DNA from: Cololabis saira
Taxonomy: Eukaryota > Chordata > Actinopteri > Beloniformes > Belonidae
Length of the DNA: 64,000 bases
Direction of reading: 5' to 3'
NCBI RefSeq assembly: GCF_033807715.1
Contig: NC_084610.1
Coordinates: forward strand, 3,419,001-3,483,000
Under the pieces are notes generated by a model that saw nothing but the letters and a program-made list of their open reading frames with translations, searched no databases and was not told the DNA's origin. Shown one piece after another: positions 54,893 through 64,000 of this stretch (within the stretch, counting starts at the first letter, position 1; the number at the start of each line of letters is the position of its first letter). The translations under genes were made by a program, and so were the position numbers.

Positions 54893-55603
54893 GGCCTCGT
54901 TTACACGGAGCAAAAACGGAGGCGTTTTCATGCGTTTTGGCTGTTCGTTTACACGAAAACGGAGGTCAAAGTCACCAAAAACGATAATTTCTGAAAACTC
55001 CGGCCAAAGTGGAGATTTTCAAAAACTCAGTTTTGACGTTTGCGTCTAAACAGAGGAAAACGGAGATTTAGGCTTCAGAACGTCACATTATGCAACAGAA
55101 ACGTCACCAGCATGATGTGTGCAACCTGTGTTTACAATTTGTTTGGCCACCGTCAATATTTTCTTGTATTTTACCTGTTTTATATTCTAAAGTCACACTT
55201 AAAAGTAACTCCACTTCTCTGTCACTCCAAACGAAACACTCTCGTTCATCTTGGAAGTAAAGCCTGAATTATGGTCCCGCGTTAAATCGACGCAGAGCCT
55301 ACGGCGTAGGGTACGCAGCGATGCGCGCCGTACGGTGTACGTCGCCGCGTACCCTACGCCGTAAGCTCTGCGTTGGTGTAACGCGGAACCATAAATCAGC
55401 CTTAACTGGAAGTTACACGTGTCATTTGTTGATGTTTTTTCCAGGATTCTGATTGGCTGGCATGACGTTAACAGCGTATTTATGCGGATTCGTGTAAACG
55501 AAGAGATTTTGAAAACGATCTTGTGTAAACGATGGAATTTTTCAAAACGTACAGGGGAAAATATCCGTTTTTGTAAATACCCGGCTATGTGTAAACGTGG
55601 CCT
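54893..55603. mobile_element. GGCCTCGTTTACAC-type MITE with nested hairpin MITE
   Basis: The ends are GGCCTCGTTTACACGG (54893) and GTGTAAACGTGGCC (to about 55602), inverted. Subterminal arms repeat 'aaaacgga' words. A hairpin MITE lies at 55260-55403. Confidence 0.7.
55260..55403. mobile_element. hairpin MITE
   Basis: Left AAGCCTGAATTATGGTCCCG, right GGAACCATAAATCAGCCTT, with duplicated CTACGCCGTA arms. Confidence 0.8.
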
Positions 55604-56131
55604 AAGAATCTTGAACCAAACAAATCAGTCGGCTGTTTATTGTATTTTCCTGCTAATCTACATTTAAATTTGCAGTCGTTTAGCTCAACATTCGAGCTCT
55701 GTGGATGTCGTCACTCGTCATCATTTTTGAGCTCGCATGTGACCAAACTCTCAGAGGGAAGTTGTGCGTCCTTTTCAGTGCACAGACTCTTATACCGGGC
55801 TGAGCGGCGTCAGCCGAGGCTGCACGGAGACGCCGCGGCCCTCCGACGCCGGCTGCTCTCATCAAACAGCCTCTCTGAATATTGATGAGCTCATGGGAAA
55901 GTAGAGAAGCGTCAAAGACGGGAGTGCGACACACTGAGGCACATGCAGCATCGCAGGAAATGTGATGCTTCCTCAGGGGTCCTGCACGTATGAACCGCCA
56001 CCACGCTGCTCTGCAGGAAGCAACGCTGCCGCAGCTTCATTTCTGCTGTTTCATCCACTAAAACCTGTAGTGATGTAAAAGAGAGGTGATCAAACCTTCA
56101 TGTAAAAGTCAGCAGTCGCATGTAAACCCCT
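55604..56131. other. gene-free stretch
   Basis: No exon or named repeat recognised. Confidence 0.35.
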
Positions 56132-57111
56132 TTAACCCTTGTAGTGTCTTCAGGTCAAAATCACCTCATTCTCCTGTTCCTTCTTCCTTCCTTCCTTCCT
56201 TCCTTCCTTCCTTCCTTCCTTCCTTCCTTCCTTCCTTCCTTCCTTCCTTCCTTCCTTCCTTCCTTCCTTCCTTCCTTCCTTGTTTTCTTCCTTCCTTCCT
56301 TGTTTTCTTCCTTGTTTCCTTGTTTTCTTCCTTGTTTCCTTCCTTCCTTCCTTCCTTCCTTGTTTCCTTCCTTCCTTCCTTCCTTCCTTCCTTCCTTCCT
56401 TCCTTCCTTCCTTGTTTCCTTCCTTCCTTCCTTCCTTCCTTCCTTCTTTCCTTGTTTTCTTCCTTCTTTCCTTGTTTTCTTCCTTCTTTCCTTCCTTACT
56501 TCCTTCCTTTCTTCCTTCCTTTCCCCCTCCCTTCCTTTTCCCTTCCTTCCTTTTTCCCTTCCTTCCTTCTTTCCTTCTGCTCTCTCCTTCCTTCCCCCCT
56601 TCCTCTTTTCTCCCTTCCTTCCTTCTTTCCTTGTTTTCTCCCTTCCTTCATTCCTTCCTTCCTTCCTTCCTTGCTTCCTTTTCCCTTCCTTCCTTTTTCC
56701 CTTCCTTCCTTCCTTCTTTCCTCCTGCTCTCTCCTTCCTTCTTCCCTTCCTCTTTTCTTCCTTCCTTCCTTCCTTCCTTCCTCCCTTCCTTCTTTCCTTC
56801 CCCCCTCCTGCTCTCTCCTTCCTTCCTTGCTGTTTTCTCCCTTCTTTCCTTCCTTCTTTCCTTGTTTTCTCCCTTCCTTCCTTCCTTCCTTCCTTCCTTC
56901 CTTCCTTCCTTCCTTCCTTCCTTCCTTCCTTCCTTCCTTCCTTCCTTCCTTCCTTTCTCCCTTCCTTCCTTCTTTTCATTCTTCCTTCCTTCCTTCTTTC
57001 CTTCCTTCCTTTCTCCCTTCCTTCCTTCCTTCCTTCTTTTCATTCTTCCTTCCTTCTTTCTTCCCTTCTTCTCTTCCTCCTTCCTTGACCTGAAGACAGC
57101 ACAAGGGTTAA
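56132..57111. mobile_element. piggyBac-like MITE carrying a GAAG microsatellite, copy 2
   Basis: The left end is TTAA-CCCTTGTAGTGTCTTC (56132) and the right end GACAGCACAAGGG-TTAA (to 57111). It is the reverse complement of copy 1 at 7680, sharing 'ggtcaaggaaggaggaagagaagaaggg' at the GAAG-strand start. The array is TTCC on the plus strand with TTTTC and CTGCTCTCTCC interruptions that also occur in copy 1. Confidence 0.85.
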
Positions 57112-58766
57112 AACATGTACTCCGTCTATTATAACAGCAGTCACATTAACGGACAGACAAACATATCATAAACATAATCAGCTACTCTAAATCTGACGGA
57201 TAAATAACAGCACTTGTGCATCTTTTTGATCTCCTCCAGGGTTTTACTGGTAATCAGCTGCAGCTGAGTTGTCTTTAAAGAAGTTGGGCAGAAAAAGGAG
57301 GAGAGAAAAACACTTTTCAAGTGTTTGAGATGCAGCTGCAGCCTTGACATGGACTGTTACTGCAACTCAGGTGTCGTTATATTGTTGTTACAACTGATGC
57401 ACCTGCAGCCTAAATAGTTGGGTGTTTCTTTGAAGAACCAGTTCATTCCTCCGATTTTAATTTTTTTTATTTCCGATTTTTGCGACATATTGCAGCTATC
57501 AAATTCAAAATGACCTTTTCTCCCCTTTCAGAGCCGTTTTGCTGTTGCTACACATGAAGGAAACACGGCCCACTCACTAGAAATCTATACACCCCATATG
57601 GTCATGCGTGGCATTACTACCTAGAGTGACTTTAAAGTGGTTTGATTTATTAATCTTCCCACCTTTTTGAAGGCAGATTAAACGGGAGAAACGTGGGGTG
57701 ACGCGGCTGTTTTTGCTGCAGACCAGGCAGAGGAAGAGTTAAAGGGATCATTGTTTGGGAGGCAGCGAGCCGAAGAGGAGAGGGCAGTGCGGCGTCTCTG
57801 CCTCATGCCGGCATCTGCAGCGTTGGTTTGTTTACATCCTGCCGTCGGCTGTGTGTGTGTGTGAGTGAGTGTGTGTGCTTGAACGCAGCCTGCCTTATGT
57901 TCACCCTGAAACAGCGGTGTCATGTAGACCCACTCGGCTGCAGATTTGTGCTGCGACGCCGGTTTTTTAACGTCTTCAGAGAGACGTCTCGGGTTGCGTT
58001 TGGGCCGTCTGGGAGGAAATGCAGCATCATTCTGTGTGCTGATAGGATGTCTTTCACACCCCTCTGGATTTCTGCTGCGACATCCACATGAGGAAAATCC
58101 CAAACAGTGTTGTAGCGAGGCGTGAGAGGCGCCTGCAGTCACTTCTGTAGCACGAGTAGCTGGAGGGGATTGGAGCTGGTGATGCAGCGTAGATGGAGAC
58201 GGAGGACGTAATCAAGGGGAACGTGAGTAAGATTTATGCTTGAAGAGGGAACAGATGTTTTATGATAGGAAAGAAAGTATTTATAAACCCTTTTATAAGC
58301 AGAAATGTCCGACCAAAAGCACAGCTGTTGACTTCAGTTACTCCAGGGGGAAACGCAGCTATTTGTGATGGATTCAGTCGACTCTCAGTCCAGATTCAGA
58401 CCCCTAGATGTGCCGTGTGTTTTCTTCTTTCCCTGATGGAGAGTTTTCCTGTCGTACATGAGGTGGTGTTTCCGTAACGCTGCTGGGAGCCTGGAGATTA
58501 TTCACCTGGCTGCAGCATCAGGTCACGACTGGAGATGCACCGCTTGATCCGCCGGTGATCAGAGTTGGGCAGTTTTGGTCCGATCAGCTCACTCAGCGCC
58601 CGCTAATATGAACACTAATGATTCCCGGAGAAGCAGGTGGAAGTTGTTAGCTGCAGCTAACGCTTGTTTTGGTAGTTGACTAATGTGTCGGTTGTTTCCT
58701 GGATGTGTCACCTCCTCGAGTAGTTCTGAGGCCTCTTTTTCCTCGTACACGGCCGTGTTATAAGTA
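57112..58766. other. gene-free stretch with weak exon-like signals
   Basis: Around 57650-58230 the sequence is less AT-rich and contains an ATG (58194) followed by METEDVIKGN and a consensus donor GTGAGTAAG near 58224. An earlier out-of-frame ATG and a poor initiation context make this unconvincing. Nothing else was seen. Confidence 0.25.
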
Positions 58767-59240
58767 CCATATTTTCTGGACTATAAGCCGCCTGCATACA
58801 AGCCGCATCAGCTCTATTTAAAAAAAAAAAGACATGCAAGCCGCAGATATTTCTGTTGTTAGATTAGATATTTACTACATGTACAGAAGGATTTAGAACT
58901 GTAAATGATGTACATGTTTGTACCTAAATAGATCTTTCCTTACAGTGTCTTTTAACACGGCAGCAACTTTGCTGATTAAAACGGGACAGAACCAAGAGAA
59001 AATAACCGCTATTTATTTATCTATTTATCTGTTTGAAATCTGCTTCTACCTACTTCTATCTGCTAAAGAAGAAGTAGTGTATTCTTCTTTGTATTTATTT
59101 TGTCTTAGTTTTGATTCTAATTCCGGTTAAAGCGCCCCCGAGCGGCGGAAGAAGAATCCACAGAATAGCTGCACCTTTGTATAAGCTGCATGGTTGAAAA
59201 CCTATTAAAAAAGTAGCGGCTTATAGTCCAGAAAATCCGG
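58767..59240. mobile_element. CCRTATTTTCYGGACTATAAG-type MITE
   Basis: The ends are CCATATTTTCTGGACTATAA (58767) and TTATAGTCCAGAAAATCCGG (to 59240), inverted, with TA on both sides (58765-58766, 59241-59242). It shares the terminus type with 24685-25113. Confidence 0.85.
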
Positions 59241-59368
59241 TAGATGGAGCGAGCAGGCCTGGGAACCCGGCCGGACCTGAGAGAGATCTCAGCGGCTCAG
59301 GTTCGGGTCTGGTGATGCCAGAACCACAGAAGAAATCTGTCACTTGTAGCATTTGAAAACATGTGAGC

Positions 59369-60148
59369 TAGGGATGGGCGGTATGGACTAAAAAATGTAT
59401 CACGATAAATTCTGGCATTTATCCTGATAACGATAAAAATGACGATAGAAAAAATACCAATTCAACTCCACCTGTAACTATAAATCACCACATTCAGTCT
59501 TTGGAGCCCCCAAATCACTGCTCTAAAAGAATACTAAGTGCTACTAAACTACATCAATTAAATTGAATTAATAAAAAACAATTAAATTAATACACCTGTA
59601 CTGCAAAACTGTAATGAAACAAGTTTGAAATGTAAGAACAGATTCAACATTTATTCAAACTGTATGGCTTAAACAGTGGGATAACAGTGCAAACAGCAAA
59701 AGTATCATTGTCCTTCAAGTTTTCTCAGCTTATAAAATCACAAAGTAGAAAAAAATACAACCTGATAAATAAAGAAACAGTATTGCCATCCTTTGCACTC
59801 AGTGTTTTTTTGCAGACTCTGCATATAATAGATGATGTTTCCTCCTCGTCTCTTTTTAAATCCAAACCAGTTCCAGATAACGGAGCTGGAGCCTCGTTTA
59901 ACAACGAGCTTCTCGCTCTCAGATCCGCCTTCCGCCATCTTTGTTAAGCCTGAATTATGGTTCTGCGTTAAATCGCAGCGTACCCTACGCCGTAGGCTCT
60001 GCGTCGATTTAACGCAGAACCATAAATCAGCTTCACACAAAAACGTCATCAACGGGAATTTATTGTTTTTACCACGAGATGACAAATTCTTACTATGGGG
60101 AATTTTTTTGACGGTACATTGTGAATGGTAAAATATCGCCCATCCCTA
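59369..60148. mobile_element. hAT MITE (TAGGGATGGGC family) with nested hairpin MITE
   Basis: The ends are TAGGGATGGGCGGTAT (59369) and ATATCGCCCATCCCTA (to 60148). The 8-bp flanks ATGTGAGC (59361-59368) and ATGTGAAC (60149-60156) match at 7 of 8 bases. A hairpin MITE lies at 59946-60033. No transposase. Confidence 0.85.
59946..60033. mobile_element. hairpin MITE
   Basis: Left AAGCCTGAATTATGGTTCTG, right CAGAACCATAAATCAGCTT, centre CTACGCCGTAGG; about 88 bp, a deleted version. Confidence 0.8.
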
Positions 60149-60156
60149 ATGTGAAC

Positions 60157-61741
60157 TTGATGCTTGACTTGATTGGGTTTGTCCTCCTTAACACCAGACG
60201 AAGTCACGATGACGAGGATGTTTGCTCATTTCCTTTCTGCACAAAAACACAACCCACAACGGCAAATCTGATGATCACAACTAGCAACAGTAAACAGGTG
60301 TGACTAGTTTTGCTCTTCAGTACCTCAGTGATGCCTTTTGTTTCGTTCAGTCACTTTCACGTCTGCAGTACGAGGATGTTCTTCCTGTCTGACATTTCCT
60401 TGAACCTTTTACATGTTCTTGACTCTCAGCAGGGCTGGTTCTTGGACATCTACACAGATTTAATGGCTCTCCATGTCTTTTTGATCCACAAAACAAACGT
60501 TTGTTGGTCTTGTTCATTAAAAATGCAGGAAAACAAAGGAACATTGTGTTTCCCCTGAAGAACAGAATCTGGAAGTGTCTTCCAGCGAGACCACCACCAG
60601 AAAGCTTGATGTGACCGTTACAAAGTCTGATCCAAATCTGAACAGTCGGATCATTTATCAGATCCTAGACGGACGTTTGGAAGTAACTCACAACTGTCAT
60701 GGAGTGTCAGTCAGTATTCATCCTCCTAATTTCCTTCTGGGGAATTCAAACTGAAACCAATGAAGTAATCTTGATTCTTGATTATACAGCAGTGTTGCCT
60801 TGAATGCAAAGTGATTCATCGTTCACAGCAGATTTGTTGTTCACCATATTGGGCAATCGCAGTTTTATCTTCCTCCTAACAATCAATCAGAACTTCCTGC
60901 AGCCCGAGATCATAGATCCACCAGATTTATTTAATGTCAAGTCTCTTTGACAAATCTCAATCATGTTCATCATCTCAGACCGTTTCTGAAAGAGAAGAAG
61001 GGAAGAATGGTTTATACCCAGCCGGCATCTCAGGAAACGCTCAGGAACAACTTGATGTGTATGTTTGAACTCCACATTGACTGAGATGAATCCACAGAGC
61101 TGTCAAGTGTCAATCATCCGGATCCATCAAGTCATTCCTGAGATACGGCCACCGATGAACCACTGGGGTCAGCTGATACAAACAGAGCCAAAAAAGGTTC
61201 TACATGAAAGGCATTCACGTATTTAGTGACACGTATATCAAATAAAATTAGTTTTATAGTTTAGTTCCTGGAAACTTCAACTTATCTGGAAAGTCTGTGC
61301 AAACAATCTCCATCCCACCTTTTTCAGGACTACTTTTACCCAATTTTAAATTAGGTTCAGAGTTCTTCTTTATTGGAACACCTTACCACTCAATATTAGA
61401 GAATGCTCGAGCACAAATAATTTCAAAAAACAAATCACAACTTTTTTGCTAACCCAGCTTAGCAAAGCTTAACAACTAATTTCCAGAACTTCTCTGCACA
61501 TCCTCATCAGATTCCTGTTTTTCTAGTAATTTAGCTTATTCTCCTTAGTTGTCCTATGTTTTACATATCTCTGTAGATATTGTTTGTTTCATTATAGGAG
61601 GAACCACTCGACAAGCCCTTATGGGTTTTTTTTGGTTCCTCCTGCACATTTTTTCTGTTACATTGTATTTTTTTTTTTGTTTCCTTTTTTTTCCCTACAT
61701 ACTGTTTATCTGAATTTTTGGCGGTTGTATATTTTTTTTTA
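60157..61741. other. gene-free stretch with one exon-like segment
   Basis: On the minus strand a strong pyrimidine tract and CAG (60986-60987) precede an open segment 60985-60887 that starts KRSEMMNMIEIC, ends SMISGCRKF and reaches a TGA. It looks like a terminal exon but matches no family that I recognise. The rest is unremarkable. Confidence 0.25.
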
Positions 61742-61975
61742 ATTCAGATTCAGATTCAGAAAAACTTTATTTATCCCCGAGGGGCAATTACAAGGACAAC
61801 TAAGCAGCAAGACGTTGAAAGTACCGAATAGAATAATAGAATAAAATAAAAGCAGATAAATAAGGCATGTCTCGTATGTACAAAGAATATATAAAATATA
61901 AAAATATTAAAAAAAATATGTAAAATAGAGTGCAAATGTACAATTTTGTGCGAATAAATAAACTAAACTAAACAA
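61742..61975 (-). mobile_element. LINE 3' end, minus strand
   Basis: It begins with ATTCAG repeats and CTTTATTTATCCCCGAGGGG, the reverse complement of a common fish LINE tail. No coding part was seen. Confidence 0.6.
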
Positions 61976-63729
61976 TCCTCTTAAAAAAATTAGATGTAGT
62001 AAATTAAACATTGGGATGTCATAGAATTGATTTTTAGAGTGATTGTTTTGTTTTTTATGCATTAATCCAAAGTAATATAGTTATATACGTAGAACATTTT
62101 GGCAGGTTATTTATTATTATTGTATTCGTATTCCTTTTTCATTTAGTTTTATAATGTGAACTTTCAGTGTTAGACTTTTCCTTTAGTGTAACATTTTGCT
62201 TTTATTTTGATACTAAATGTGTTGAAATACAGCTTTATAGTTGCTGAGATGAACTAATTTAAAGTTATGTCACTTTCCAGCAGGAATCTCCAAAATAGAC
62301 TTCCTTAGAAAGACCTTGAAGAAGTGAAAAGATCTGTCTTAGACTAGTCCTCATCGATCTCCTCCTTCCAGCTGGAGGAAGTGCTGCTTGTTTTATTCAG
62401 ACTCGCGTGTGGACCCGGCGGCTCACTTCTGCTTTCAGTGAGCCTCGTCAGGACCTCGCTGTAGAAGTCTCTGCTCGCTCCTCATGTTTGACCACAAACA
62501 AGACATTTAATCACACCGTCTTCAGGAGTATTGAGCTTTAAGTGCAGAGACGGTGGAGGACAGGAAATCCACCAACGCTCTGGAAACTCAGAAACAGTTT
62601 CCTGCCATTTCCTCTTTAATCACCCTTGGTTTTTCTGTCTGCCTGATCTCTCATGAGTGTAACCTCACGGGACTTTCCAGACGAGGGTCAGCAACTTATT
62701 GAATCCACTTTGAAAGTGATTTCTTCTGTGGAAGCTTGCAGTCGTGTTTGGAAGGGGAACCGAGTTGGTTGTTTTACTTCCATCTTTGAGAAGATTTTTT
62801 TAATCAGTCCTCTTGACTTTGAGGTTTAACCTTTTTGTTTTAAGGTTTTCTTATCTCAGGACACCATATTTTAACGCTCATCTTTTAAAAGCAAATAGCT
62901 GCACATATTTCACAGAAAACAGGAATAAGTGCAGCTTAAAGTTTGTCTAAATTACTGGTATCAGCAGTATTTTTGTGTCGTTTCGAGGCCACAGAAGGAA
63001 GTTATGCTTATGTGAAAGTTTCACATGCTTCTCTGAGGACGACTGTATCATATTCTCCTTTTACAGTGCATTTGCGCTGTGCTTTCACAGCACATTGGAG
63101 TCCGATACTCTCCAACTGTGGTCACTGTACTGGTGATGTTTGCATAAAAACATACGTCTTCACAGCTCCTGTGGTTGAGACTCACAAGCTTCAGTTTTGC
63201 TTTAAATTCACAGGCGTACCGGGCCGTGGTTGGGCAGCGTAAACCCAGAACTTCAGCAACACTGTTGCTATGACGAGGAGGTTAGAGTAGTGATGTTCTG
63301 GGCCGGGGTCAGTGTGGTGTCCTGAAAGGGTTGGCTGTGTGAACACGTGTGTTTGAGGGCGAGGGCGAGCCGTATTTACATGTGAAAGGGCCACAGCTGC
63401 TCGTCCCTTAGAAATTATTCATGCTTTATCCTAATGTTGATCCCCGAGGGGACAAACACACACACACACACACGCACACACACACACACACACACGTACA
63501 TGCATGTGAGGGGGGGGCTGCTCCGACTGGACTCGCCGTTTTTGTTTTCCCAGTTTTTAGTGATGCACCGAAATGAAAATTTGTGGCTGAAACTGAAAAT
63601 AATAATAAACACTTGGCCGAATACCGAATAACATACCGAACATGGGTCTTTGCAGTTTTTCCATTTATTTTGCCAATTTTTTCACCATTGCATATATCAA
63701 ATAAATGTGCTTTAGGCATGGCTTTTCTA
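61976..63729. other. gene-free stretch
   Basis: No exon recognised. It contains a (CA)n microsatellite at 63456-63495, next to a CCCCGAGGGG phrase. Confidence 0.4.
63456..63495. repeat. (CA)n microsatellite
   Basis: CA run with one CG interruption. Confidence 0.9.
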
Positions 63730-64000
63730 CGGTGGCCGAGACTCGCCATTGCTGAAAATAAAAGTAACACTGCAAACAGAAACAAACACCGCTGCAAATA
63801 AAATAAACGCTTAGCAAATAAAATAAACGGTGCAAACAAAAAGAAACGCCGCTGCAAATAAAATAAAAAAATGACACAAATAAAAAAGCCACAACGGAAG
63901 TGAATTACCGGGGATTATTTTTGCTGATGCACCGGTGTTTTTTACGTGAGAGGAGGAGAAGAAGAAGACGAAAAACATTACACGCAGCGACATTGAACAC
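63730..64000. mobile_element. CGGTGGCCGA inverted-repeat MITE, left part, cut by window end
   Basis: The left arm CGGTGGCCGAGACTCGCCAT matches 27618-27890 closely, with TA at 63728-63729. The right arm lies outside the window. Confidence 0.8.

Noticed and set aside
56086..57134. Long PSFLPSFL and KEGRKEGR frames at the second array
   Set aside because: Same artefact of a TTCC repeat.
57678..58142. 154-codon minus-strand frame
   Set aside because: Cys/Ser/His-rich with a THTHT run from a GT tract; no similarity or splice support.

Overview
The window reads as nuclear DNA of a ray-finned (teleost) fish. The support is: split genes with GT-AG introns of about 74-83 bp, teleost-style L2, L1 and Tc1 fossils, and a very dense load of short non-autonomous DNA transposons. 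There is no bacterial or viral gene organisation and no CRISPR array. No tRNA or rRNA gene was recognised.

Two host genes can be supported, both on the minus strand. (1) A complete Na+/H+ exchanger of the NHE2/NHE4 group, most likely slc9a2, has its start codon at 42113 and stop at 21675. It has 13 coding exons whose phases all join, giving 802 residues. It has a signal-like N-terminus, the full antiporter membrane domain with the acidic catalytic site (E242, N246, D247), a CHP-type juxtamembrane helix and a proline-rich tail. (2) The first coding exon of dpp10 (Kv4 channel auxiliary subunit) at 7020-7079 encodes 20 residues and ends in a GTAAG donor. The rest of that gene must lie beyond position 1.

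Layout: 1-7019 is dpp10 intron 1 plus repeats. 7020-8549 is dpp10 exon 1, its probable 5' region and a piggyBac-like MITE carrying a giant GAAG array. 8550-21143 is intergenic, with GT microsatellites, MITEs, a solo LTR and a 3.65-kb hAT-like composite holding a 41-bp minisatellite and an L2 fragment. 21144-42113 is slc9a2. 42114-64000 is upstream intergenic DNA with LINE fragments, hairpin MITEs, a second GAAG-array piggyBac-like MITE in the opposite orientation, and a few weak exon-like signals that I could not assign.

The main story is how transposons reshaped slc9a2. Introns 6, 8 and 12 are 74-83 bp. Subtracting single insertions from introns 1, 7 and 11 also leaves about 62-85 bp. Five copies of one hAT-type MITE sit in its introns, two of them with perfect 8-bp target duplications. 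Intron 1 is almost entirely one Harbinger-like MITE whose 3-bp CAG target duplication is the splice acceptor itself. Two inverted hAT copies closely bracket exons 8-9, a geometry that could favour hairpin formation, exon skipping or circular RNA. All functional statements rest on reading the sequence and on family knowledge; no search was run.
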